This document shows positions 52,442-60,896 of a stretch of DNA of 64,000 nt, in pieces (position 1 is the first letter of the stretch; each line of letters opens with the position of its first letter). The DNA comes from Haliscomenobacter hydrossis DSM 1100. GTDB taxonomy: Bacteria > Bacteroidota > Bacteroidia > Chitinophagales > Saprospiraceae. Below the pieces are notes generated by a model that saw only the letters and a list, made by a program, of their open reading frames with translations, made no database searches and had not been told where the DNA came from. Position numbers and translations under genes: made by a program. The stretch is taken from the NCBI RefSeq assembly GCF_000212735.1, contig NC_015510.1:6697001-6761000 (forward strand), written 5' to 3'.

Positions 52442-54595
52442 TTACGCCCCCCCGAACCCTCCTACAATCACCACCGTCTCCTCCGACGGCAGATGTTCCA
52501 ATTCCGTTCTAGCCAAAGCCAAAGCCTGATTCAATTCTGCCAAACCGTTCAGATGGATAATTCTGCTGCCGACCAACAACTGAATATCTGGCAAACTGCG
52601 GCCTGCATCGCCAAAATCGGTCAATTGGTTGATGAGCTTTTCCAGTTGGGTTAGTGTGCCAGCTACCGTTGTGCTGCACAGCTCTACTTTGGGGCGTTGC
52701 AGACGAATCACTCCACTCCGATCCAACACCCGAACGGCCAGATTCTGGCGTTTGAACAAACCCCAGAAGTGACTCTGGGTCTGCGTGGTACCAAAAACCA
52801 ACAGACCTTTGCTCTCTCCGTGGAGTGCTACTTCTTCCACCGCGCATTTCAGCGAACGGGCTGCGGTGTTTTGACAAGCTTCCAAACTGGCTTTTTGTCC
52901 CGACTCGGCGTCTTTTTTCAATTCGGTGGTACCGAATGCAGTGGCACGTACCAGATTGCGGCGGGTGTCCACTTCTACTTGAACTTCCACCGTTTCGGGT
53001 ACAGCGCCAATGTTGATTACGGCCTCGGCGGCTTCGCGGCGCACTTGCAGGATGTCTTCGGGTTTGGGGTCAACGATGTTGCGCTCTACCGTATCCCGCA
53101 CCATGGCCATGGCAACGCCGATGGTGGAAATCACTTCCGCCTTTTTGGCCAGACGGGCAGGTAAATTCATCATTTGACCAGTGTACAAGACCAGCGCAGC
53201 GGCACCGCCACCGCCGCCTACCAACTCTACCGTATGCCGATCGAGGTGGTATTCCTGGATCAAGGCTTCAATCTGGCGGGCTACTTTGCGGCAGGAAATG
53301 TCCAGCACCTCACGGGCGCATTCCTCGGGAGATTTACCCAGTTTTTCGGCCAGCGCCATAAAACCCTGGCGGGCTGCCTCCGGGTTGCCTTTGGCAAAAG
53401 CCGTTTCCGGCACAATACCCAGTAAATTGGCGGCACAAGTCGGTGTCAGTGCAAAACGTTGACCTCCGGGTGTTTCGATCGCCGTATAATCGTCGGAATC
53501 TTTGGGGCTAGGGCGCAGGTGTACCAATTTGGCACCCCTCAGCAATTCGGGATCTTGAAAACACGCGTAAGCCAAGCCCGCAATGTGTGCCGAACGTGAA
53601 CCTACATCCACCAGTTTGCCGTTTTTTTCCCGAATCATACTGCCTCCGGCAATGGCCAGCGTACGTACATCCAGGGTGTTGAGGTAAGTGCGGTGGCCGC
53701 CTACGCGGGCGGATTTGGTTTGCGGCTGCCCGTCGCGAATCACCGAAATATCGGCGCTGGTGCCGCCTACTTCGATAAAAATAGCATCCGATACCCGTTC
53801 GTGCATGAGCGCCCCGGCAATTCCAGCAGCAGGCCCCGACAACATGGTCATAATCGGGCGGCGTTGTACTTCTTCCACGTTCATCACCCCACCATCCGAA
53901 CGCATGATCATCAGGGGAGCGCTGATGCCCGCTTTTTTAACACAATCATCGGTCATGGTGGCGGTATGGATCATTTTGGGTAAAATGGCACCATTGATCA
54001 CCGCCGTGCGGGTGCGGGTGCGTAAGCCGTAGAGGGAGGATACTTCGTGCCCACTGGTGGTCAAAAAACCTTTGGCGCGGGCTTTTTGGGTGATTACGTC
54101 TTCAATGGTAGGGTCATCTACCCCAAATGCCATGGAACTTACGATGACTTCAATGCCTTGTTTTTGCCATTCATCCAGTTGTTGATCCAGCTGGGCTTCG
54201 GTCAGGTTTTTGCCCGCCAAAAAACGGAATTCGGGGTGTAAAAAACGATTCGGGGCCAACTCCATGCGCGGGATGCGGGTATCGAGTTTGGCCTTGAGTT
54301 GTTCCCATCCATGGCCTACCCCGATGATGCCGACACTGGCCACGTCACCTTCCAGCAGGGCATTGGTGGCCTGGGTAGTAGAGTGGGCGATGAAGACGAC
54401 CTGATCGGGCTGAATGTTCAGTTCACCCAGTGCCCGATTGATGGCATCAATGATGCCCCGAGCGACACCTTCCTCCGCGTCATGGGTGGTCGGTATTTTG
54501 AGTTGGGCAATTACTTCCTGGCTGCGGTGATCGATGACCACTACATCCGTGAAGGTTCCGCCTACATCAATGCCAATGCGTACTTGTTGTTCCAT
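52442..54595 (-). CDS. hydantoinase/oxoprolinase-family protein (HyuA type)
   Basis: 717 residues. The N-terminal Hydant_A_N domain opens with IGIDVGGTFTDVVVID, the actin-like ATP-binding motif, and continues with IAHSTTQATNALLEGDVASVGIIGVGHG. The main hydantoinase A domain has RRPIMTMLSGPAAGIAGALMHERV and EVGGTSADISVIRDG. This family hydrolyses cyclic amides such as N-methylhydantoin or 5-oxoproline with ATP. A B subunit (HyuB) is not encoded in the window. The operon with a permease, a DUF4127 protein and an FAD oxidoreductase suggests uptake and breakdown of a cyclic amide, but no substrate is proven. Confidence 0.85.
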   Translation of the reverse strand: MEQQVRIGIDVGGTFTDVVVIDHRSQEVIAQLKIPTTHDAEEGVARGIIDAINRALGELNIQPDQVVFIAHSTTQATNALLEGDVASVGIIGVGHGWEQLKAKLDTRIPRMELAPNRFLHPEFRFLAGKNLTEAQLDQQLDEWQKQGIEVIVSSMAFGVDDPTIEDVITQKARAKGFLTTSGHEVSSLYGLRTRTRTAVINGAILPKMIHTATMTDDCVKKAGISAPLMIMRSDGGVMNVEEVQRRPIMTMLSGPAAGIAGALMHERVSDAIFIEVGGTSADISVIRDGQPQTKSARVGGHRTYLNTLDVRTLAIAGGSMIREKNGKLVDVGSRSAHIAGLAYACFQDPELLRGAKLVHLRPSPKDSDDYTAIETPGGQRFALTPTCAANLLGIVPETAFAKGNPEAARQGFMALAEKLGKSPEECAREVLDISCRKVARQIEALIQEYHLDRHTVELVGGGGGAAALVLYTGQMMNLPARLAKKAEVISTIGVAMAMVRDTVERNIVDPKPEDILQVRREAAEAVINIGAVPETVEVQVEVDTRRNLVRATAFGTTELKKDAESGQKASLEACQNTAARSLKCAVEEVALHGESKGLLVFGTTQTQSHFWGLFKRQNLAVRVLDRSGVIRLQRPKVELCSTTVAGTLTQLEKLINQLTDFGDAGRSLPDIQLLVGSRIIHLNGLAELNQALALARTELEHLPSEETVVIVGGFGGA

Positions 54596-54600
54596 ATTGG

Positions 54601-54695
54601 GTTGAGAAAGGTTGAGGAGGTTGAGAAAGTTGAGGCTGCCGCGAGCACCGCTGACAATGTCGCTCGCGGCAGCCTCAACTTCTCAACCTTCTCAG
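54601..54695. repeat. word-type hairpin, GTTGAGGAG words with GCTGCCGC core
   Basis: Left arm 54601-54646 and right arm 54661-54695 pair; the inner 18 bases GTTGAGGCTGCCGCGAGC and their complement are exact. It fills the gap between the permease stop (54696) and the hydantoinase start (54595). It is the same family as 15866-15986 and 41196-41273. Confidence 0.85.
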
Positions 54696-55991
54696 CTACA
54701 TATAAAATGAAGCTGCAATGATCAATCCGATGATACAGACCAACATCACGGGCCCAATCGTATCCTTGGTAAACTGTTCCACTCGTACTCCTACAAAGTT
54801 TGCAATCCAAACATTGTGCGTATTCGTGGGATCACAGATGTTTTGTACCTGCACCACACACATGATCGCCGCCAATAGTGCCATGGCTGGCAGGATTTGG
54901 GCACCAAACATGATGCTGAACAACCCAATCCCGATGCCAAAAACATTGAGTGGCCCGCGGTACAGCGCCAGTGGCGACAACAAGCCAAAAAATGCAATAT
55001 AAAAAACAGCAGAACTAAAAGGCAGTGCCTGAATCAGGGGTTCCAGGGCCGTTTTGATGGCGGGTAAGTTCAGGGCGTTGAGCAACATCCCGATGCCCAT
55101 CATCAGTAAGGCTGCCGGCGCACCGTCTTCGATGCCTTTGATGGCCGAGGCACTGAGGGTTTTAATTGAATTGCGCCAATCCGTTGTCCACACGGCGAAC
55201 AAGGATCCAATGATAAAAGCCGCAATAAAGTCCAGTTTTAAGCCAAAATAATTGAAGCCAAAAAACAACAAGAGTGGCAACACGGGTGAAAACAGGGCAA
55301 GAAAGGGGACTTTGGAAGCGCTTTTGCGCTGCAATAAATCGTTGGTACTCTCCGCAGCCATGAGCAACATTTCTCCCGAACGTTTGGCCGCAATCAGTGC
55401 ATAAATGACCATCGTAACCAGCATCAAACCCAACAAAATCAGGGCAAAACTGGAAACCTGCGGGGGCAACATCGCAGTTTCGTCGAGCTGCAACAATTGA
55501 CGGTAAAGGGTGAACAGGATGGGGTTAAAAATGAACCCGGTGCCAAAAGCCAGCAAGAACAAAGTCCCGGCCAGTTTGCGCGGAATCCCCAAACTCATCA
55601 TGATGGGCAACACCAGCGAGCCAACCGTAATGATCGCCCCCAGACCTTGCAGGGTGGTAAACAACACCACCGTAACCAACATCAGCCCAAAAGCCACGAC
55701 CAGAGGACGTTCGCCGCCAAATTCAGCGGCTCGTTTGATGATCTCTTCGGCGATCCCGGTTTGCATCATTACCCTGCCCATCATCGCTCCGGCAAATACC
55801 GCTACGTACACCGGAGCCAGTTTTACTGAGCCCTGGGCAACGATGTGATTGAGCACTTCCGTAAATGGTAATTGCGCCAGCACCGCAATCAGGATGGCCA
55901 TACAGGGCAGGGCCAGCAAAGCGGGCACTTTGCGCGTAAACATGAGCGCAGCAAAGAGAATGAAAATCCCAAGGAGGCCAAGTGCAATCAT
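54696..55991 (-). CDS. CitMHS/DcuC/GntP-like anion permease
   Basis: 431 residues with 10-12 predicted membrane helices. The sequence VAVFAGAMMGRVMMQTGIAEEIIKRAAEFGGERPLVV and LFTTLQGLGAIITVGSLVLPIMMSLGIPRKLAGTLFLLAFGTGFIFNP resembles the ion-transporter superfamily that carries citrate, C4-dicarboxylates or gluconate. I cannot choose between these. It lies 3 bp after the DUF4127 gene stop in transcription order, so it is in the same operon. It probably brings the organic-acid or cyclic-amide substrate of the hydantoinase into the cell. Confidence 0.75.
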   Translation of the reverse strand: MIALGLLGIFILFAALMFTRKVPALLALPCMAILIAVLAQLPFTEVLNHIVAQGSVKLAPVYVAVFAGAMMGRVMMQTGIAEEIIKRAAEFGGERPLVVAFGLMLVTVVLFTTLQGLGAIITVGSLVLPIMMSLGIPRKLAGTLFLLAFGTGFIFNPILFTLYRQLLQLDETAMLPPQVSSFALILLGLMLVTMVIYALIAAKRSGEMLLMAAESTNDLLQRKSASKVPFLALFSPVLPLLLFFGFNYFGLKLDFIAAFIIGSLFAVWTTDWRNSIKTLSASAIKGIEDGAPAALLMMGIGMLLNALNLPAIKTALEPLIQALPFSSAVFYIAFFGLLSPLALYRGPLNVFGIGIGLFSIMFGAQILPAMALLAAIMCVVQVQNICDPTNTHNVWIANFVGVRVEQFTKDTIGPVMLVCIIGLIIAASFYM

Positions 55992-55994
55992 GGT

Positions 55995-57620
55995 TTATGG
56001 CTTTTTGGAAAAAGTCAAGGTAAAATCGATCTCCGCCTCAAAGGTGCGGTTCCAGGGCAAATCAAACCGAAATTGGCTCAGCTTTGCGCGCTGTTTTTTG
56101 CCAAAAAACTGCGCAGCAGTACTTTGGGCCAATGGCAGCATTTTTTCAGAACATAGTTGTTCAGCCGTTTCAGTTTGTTCGGGCGTGAGGCGAAAGGTAT
56201 TCCATTTTTTGTCCCGAATGGCTTGTTGTACTTCGGGGCGTACCAGCGAGTGGTAAGTGTAGTCATCCAACAAACGGTTGAGCATAAACCAGCTTTGGTG
56301 CTCCAATAGCTGTTGACTGAGGGTTTTGCTGGTTTTTGCGGAAATATTTTTGGCCTTGTGCTGAGCGGCGAGTTGGGTTTTGGCCATTCCGTATACGATG
56401 CCATGGGGTAGGGCAGTGCCAATGGTATTCCCTGCGGTATTCCAACAAGCGTAGCCGTAGGTTTTGGCAAATACCCCGTTTTTTTTCAATGCTTCCGTAA
56501 AAGGTACATCACCTCCTTGCACGTCTCCGCGTGGATCGACATCTGCAATGATGATGCCCTTGGGGTTTTTGTCCTTTGTGTTGACTTGTTGCTGGATGAG
56601 CGCAGCAAAATTTTGTGCGGATTGAGGCTCAAAGCGAGAAGCGAATACATAAAAAAGGATATCGGCTTCTTCGACCACATTTACCTCCTGTGCTCCTACG
56701 GCCAAAAGGTGAAAACTGACCGTTTTGCGCAATGGCCGGTCTTCAAACGGCATGACCTGATTGGCCGCAGCTTCGGAAGAGTAGATCACTTTTACCTTGG
56801 GATGGTAGGCAAAACGATCGCTTACCGTGCGGGCAAGCAGGAGCATGGATACCTCGTCGGCTCCGGGTTGCACCGCTACGCGTTCGCTCAATCCCTGAGC
56901 ATTGCTGCTTTCAATCAGGCTTTCGCGTTCCCTGATGTGTACCCCTTTGGGTTTGGCATCGTCCTGTGATAGGATCAAATAATCCAGCACCCCTTCTTTG
57001 ATGAGTTGTAGGGCATAGCGGTTGACCTGCAAATTGCGTCGCCGCGCCGCCTGATAATCGGCCAGTGCTTCGGCAGGTATTTCCTTGACCAGTTGAGCGG
57101 TTTGGACCTGGTTGCTCGGATCAGCCGATACTTCCGCCCATTTGGATATTTTTTCCCGGTAAGCTTCATTTTTGCCATCGGCAGTAGGGGCCAGGCGCAT
57201 GATCACGCTGGAGCCGTAGAGCTTCATCTGGGGGTTTCCTGTCCGGATGGCGCGGATGATTTCTACGCGCTGCATGGCGATGGCTTCGGGCGTGGCGTGT
57301 ACCCGCGAGGCCACCAAACCACCATAGGCCAGCATATCCAAGGATAGGATGGCGGCATCAAATTCACGTAAATCCTGTTGTTTGATCCAGTTGATGATGG
57401 CATCGCATTGTCCAAAGGTAGTAAACCTGCCCAGCAGTTCCCGGGGAGGGCTTACCAAATTTACCTGGCCTATTTGCCCCATGCGCAGCGGAAACTGCAA
57501 ACAAGGGGGACGATCGTCCAGTGGGATGAACAACACCTTGGTGCCCAGGTTTTGTTGAGCCAACAAACCGCCAGCTAGGCAGCACAACAGAAAGAGAAGC
57601 ACAATTGATTTTCTGAGCAT
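55995..57620 (-). CDS. DUF4127-family secreted protein
   Basis: 541 residues with a signal peptide (MLRKSIVLLFLLCCLAGGLLA). The opening VLFIPLDDRPPCLQFPLRMG and the later LSLDMLAYGGLVASRVHATP, LYGSSVIMRLAPTADGKNEAYREKI, LILSQDDAKPKGVHIRERE and VQPGADEVSMLLLARTV match the DUF4127 family. Its biochemical role is unknown. The conserved Asp/Arg/His residues suggest an enzyme acting on a periplasmic substrate. It heads the minus-strand operon and is divergent from the second SusC/SusD pair (213 bp between starts), which links the two in one locus. Confidence 0.78.
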   Translation of the reverse strand: MLRKSIVLLFLLCCLAGGLLAQQNLGTKVLFIPLDDRPPCLQFPLRMGQIGQVNLVSPPRELLGRFTTFGQCDAIINWIKQQDLREFDAAILSLDMLAYGGLVASRVHATPEAIAMQRVEIIRAIRTGNPQMKLYGSSVIMRLAPTADGKNEAYREKISKWAEVSADPSNQVQTAQLVKEIPAEALADYQAARRRNLQVNRYALQLIKEGVLDYLILSQDDAKPKGVHIRERESLIESSNAQGLSERVAVQPGADEVSMLLLARTVSDRFAYHPKVKVIYSSEAAANQVMPFEDRPLRKTVSFHLLAVGAQEVNVVEEADILFYVFASRFEPQSAQNFAALIQQQVNTKDKNPKGIIIADVDPRGDVQGGDVPFTEALKKNGVFAKTYGYACWNTAGNTIGTALPHGIVYGMAKTQLAAQHKAKNISAKTSKTLSQQLLEHQSWFMLNRLLDDYTYHSLVRPEVQQAIRDKKWNTFRLTPEQTETAEQLCSEKMLPLAQSTAAQFFGKKQRAKLSQFRFDLPWNRTFEAEIDFTLTFSKKP

Positions 57621-57765
57621 GGTTTTCCAATTGTCAACAAGTTATGCCAAAATATATTCGCAGTTGAGGATCATCACTGAAAGAATATTCTGAACAAAGG
57701 TGAAAATAATTCTTCAATGTTTTAATTAACTTTAAAAAAAATTTTATTAATAAAAGAATCTTTTT

Positions 57766-57773
57766 TAGCTTTG
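57766..57773 (+). promoter_or_regulatory. -7 element TAGCTTTG before the second SusC
   Basis: Exact TAnnTTTG match 60 bases before the SusC ATG. TTAGTCG follows at 57775-57781 in the likely start region. The same word is part of the palindrome before the first SusC gene. No -33 TTTG is visible. Confidence 0.5.
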
Positions 57774-57833
57774 CTTAGTCGTAAGTAGCGCGAATCAGTA
57801 ATTTAAATACACTCAAAATCAATTCGATACTTT

Positions 57834-60800
57834 ATGAAAAGATACTCACTCCTAGTAGCGCTGTTACTATGCTATGGTGCCCTTATGGCCCAAAACACAG
57901 TAAGAGGTCGGGTCTCTGATGACAAAGGAGAACCCCTTGTTGGCGTAAACATTACAATCAAAGGCACCACCCAAGGTGCTTTTACCGATGGAGAGGGACT
58001 ATTCTCCATACCGGCTGCCCCCGACGCGGTTTTGGTGGCCAGTTACATCGGGTTTGAAACCGTAGAGATACCAGTAGGCAATCAGTCGAACATTGAGATT
58101 ACCTTAAGTGGAGCAGAAGTGTTGGACGAAGTAGTGGTGGTGGGTTTTGGAACCCAGAAGAAAGCCACCCTCACCGGATCTGTGAACCAGTTCAAAACCG
58201 AAGAATTGACCCGTCGGCAGGTGCCTTCGGTCAGCCAATTGTTGCAAGGGATTGCTCCGGGGGTATCCGTATGGCAATCTTCCGGCAAACCGGGTGCCGA
58301 TGGGGCCAATATCCGGATTCGGGGTACGGGATCGATCTTTTCAGGGACCGGACCACTGGTGATCGTGGATGGAATTGTGAGTAGCCTCGATTACCTGGAT
58401 CCCAATTCCATCGAAAGTATGACCGTATTAAAAGACGCTGCATCTACTTCTATTTATGGCGTACGTGGTGCCAATGGGGTCATTTTGGTGAAAACCAAAC
58501 GTGGTGCCGGGAAAGGGGTAAAAATCACCTACAACAACTTTTTTACCCAACAGGAAGCCACCAATATTCCCGAAAAGGTCAGCGCAGTGGAGCACATGGA
58601 GTTGAGCAACATTGCTCAGCAAAACAACACGGGTAACCCCAATGCCGTAGTTTTCCCCCTGGCTTTAATCGACCGCTACAAAACCAGTCCGGCAGATAAC
58701 CTCGAAATATTCAACAACGACTGGGTGGGGCTTTTATTGACCAACAGCGGCCTGATGCAAAACCACAACGTTACCCTGGATGCTGGCAGCGAAAAAGCCC
58801 GGCTGTTTACTTCGGTTTCTTACCTGGATCAACAGGGGTTGATTCAAAACAACAGCTTCCGGCGCTTGGACATTCGGATGAATCCGGATATCCAAATCAG
58901 TAAAAACCTGAACCTGACCGGTACCTTTTTCTTCAACCAGGGCACGCGGATCGAACCGGCTGGGGCCTCCCCAGAATTCATCATCCGCCAGGCGATTGGT
59001 TTACCGGCTACCGGCCCGGCCAAGTTTGGCGACGGACAATACGGCGACGCCGGACAATCGAACCGCCGCAACCCTCTGGGACAAGCCGAAGCAAGTGGCA
59101 TCACCACCACCATCGCGCCTTCGATCATGGGACAGGCTCAACTGAACTACCGCCCCATCAAAGGGGTAGAATTGTCGGCTGCTTATGCCCGCGAACAATG
59201 GACGCCAAATACCAAACGTTTCCAAAAGAACTTTGACATCTACGTGCCGAATGTAGCCAACAAAACTTACGACTTCTCGGGTAGATACCCTGGCACCAAT
59301 GCCCTGAGCGAAACCTATTCGTTCAACTACCGCAATACCTTCCTGGCGCAAGGATCGTACCAGTACACCAAAAATGGCAACGATGCCAAATTGATGTTGG
59401 GTTACCAGACCGAAGAGTTTTCCAACCGCAGTTTGGGCGCTTCCCGCTCCGACTTCGTGAATGAAGACCTGGATTACCTCAGTCTTGGTGGAGCCAACCG
59501 CGACAACTCTGGCGGTGGTACCGAAACCGCACTGATTGGTTACTTTGGCCGTTTGAACTACGCGTTCAAGGACAAGTACCTGCTCGAAGTCAATGGCCGT
59601 TACGATGGTTCTTCCCGTTTTTCGCAGGAACTGGACAAGCAATGGGCCTTTTTCCCATCCGCATCCGCCGCCTGGGTGTTTAGCCAGGAGGGATTTTTGA
59701 AAGACAATGCGATTCTCGAATTTGGTAAAATCCGCGGCTCCTGGGGAACGCTGGGCAACCAAACCTTGCCCGACAATTATCCTTTTGCAGCGACCTACAC
59801 TTCAGGAACGAACTACTACTTCAACAACATCACCAATTCGGGATTTTCCCTGACTGAAGCCGTCAACCCCGGCATTACCTGGGAAAATTCGACTCAAAAA
59901 AACATTGGATTGGATTTGGCTTTTTTGAAAGGCCGCTTGAATGTTACGGCTGATTACTACATTAAAGAGATTTCGGACTTGCTGTTCCGCAAGCCGATCC
60001 CTGCGTACACGGGTTTGAGTCCGGCGTACCTCAACCTTGGGTCGATGGAAAACCGGGGCTGGGAATTGGCCATCACATTCCGCAACCGCGTGGGCAAATT
60101 AAAGTACGACATCACGGGTTTATTGGCCGATGTACAAAACAAGGTCACTTCACTGCCCGGCGTCCCGAACCTGGATGAAGGTTTACTCCGCTCTGAAGTT
60201 GGGCAACCCCTGCGTTCTTACTACGGCTACAAAGCGGTTGGCTATTTCCAAACCGTAGAAGAAATTGCTGCAGCACCGACGCACTTTTTTACCCCCAAAC
60301 CTGGCGACATTCGGTATGAAGACCTCAATGGCGATGGCAAAGTGAACACTGACGACCGCACCTTTATCGGCAACAGTTTCCCACGTTACGAATACAGTTT
60401 CAACCTTAACCTGGAATACGGCATTTTTGACCTGAATGCCTTCATTCAAGGGGTAGGGCAGAAGGAGAACTACATTTCGGGTACAGGTGCCTGGCCTTTC
60501 TTTGCGGCGGATTTTATTCCATCATTACTGGCAGTACACAAAGATTACTGGACGCCCAGCAATCCTAATGCTGCTTTCCCGCGCTTGTTGCCCGCCATCG
60601 GTGTGAATGGAACCAACTCTTCATTTTGGGTAAAAAATTCAGCCTATATCCGCTTGAAAAACGTCAACCTTGGCGTTCGTCTGCCCGAAAAATTGGCCGA
60701 TAAACTGGGGGTTCAGCGGGCACGCTTGTACGTAAGTGGCCAAAACCTCTTCACCCAAACCGAGTTTTGGGAAGGTTTTGACCCCGAAATCAACAACAAC

Positions 60801-60863
60801 ACCGCCGAGTTTTACCCCTTGATGAAAACGTATACCATCGGACTCAACGTAAGTTTTAAGTAA
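57834..60863 (+). CDS. SusC/RagA-family TonB-dependent outer-membrane transporter
   Basis: 1,009 residues. Signal peptide MKRYSLLVALLLCYGALMAQ, then a carboxypeptidase-regulatory-like domain (about 21-95: TVRGRVSDDKGEPLVGVNITIKG), a plug with EVVVVGFGTQKKATLTGSVN (the SusC anchor motif) and SMTVLKDAASTSIYGVRGANGVILVKTKRG, and a barrel ending in TIGLNVSFK. It imports glycans or peptides with the SusD-like lipoprotein encoded next. It is divergent from the DUF4127 operon and is likely under ROK control. Confidence 0.95.
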   Translation: MKRYSLLVALLLCYGALMAQNTVRGRVSDDKGEPLVGVNITIKGTTQGAFTDGEGLFSIPAAPDAVLVASYIGFETVEIPVGNQSNIEITLSGAEVLDEVVVVGFGTQKKATLTGSVNQFKTEELTRRQVPSVSQLLQGIAPGVSVWQSSGKPGADGANIRIRGTGSIFSGTGPLVIVDGIVSSLDYLDPNSIESMTVLKDAASTSIYGVRGANGVILVKTKRGAGKGVKITYNNFFTQQEATNIPEKVSAVEHMELSNIAQQNNTGNPNAVVFPLALIDRYKTSPADNLEIFNNDWVGLLLTNSGLMQNHNVTLDAGSEKARLFTSVSYLDQQGLIQNNSFRRLDIRMNPDIQISKNLNLTGTFFFNQGTRIEPAGASPEFIIRQAIGLPATGPAKFGDGQYGDAGQSNRRNPLGQAEASGITTTIAPSIMGQAQLNYRPIKGVELSAAYAREQWTPNTKRFQKNFDIYVPNVANKTYDFSGRYPGTNALSETYSFNYRNTFLAQGSYQYTKNGNDAKLMLGYQTEEFSNRSLGASRSDFVNEDLDYLSLGGANRDNSGGGTETALIGYFGRLNYAFKDKYLLEVNGRYDGSSRFSQELDKQWAFFPSASAAWVFSQEGFLKDNAILEFGKIRGSWGTLGNQTLPDNYPFAATYTSGTNYYFNNITNSGFSLTEAVNPGITWENSTQKNIGLDLAFLKGRLNVTADYYIKEISDLLFRKPIPAYTGLSPAYLNLGSMENRGWELAITFRNRVGKLKYDITGLLADVQNKVTSLPGVPNLDEGLLRSEVGQPLRSYYGYKAVGYFQTVEEIAAAPTHFFTPKPGDIRYEDLNGDGKVNTDDRTFIGNSFPRYEYSFNLNLEYGIFDLNAFIQGVGQKENYISGTGAWPFFAADFIPSLLAVHKDYWTPSNPNAAFPRLLPAIGVNGTNSSFWVKNSAYIRLKNVNLGVRLPEKLADKLGVQRARLYVSGQNLFTQTEFWEGFDPEINNNTAEFYPLMKTYTIGLNVSFK

Positions 60864-60896
60864 CCCATGACTTTAGTCCTGGGAAAAGAAAAAGAC

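Noticed and set aside
54601-54695. Simple terminator between permease and hydantoinase genes
   Set aside because: The arms are built of GTTGAG words shared with two other sites and there is no U-run; it lies inside a tightly spaced operon, so it is listed with the word-type hairpins.
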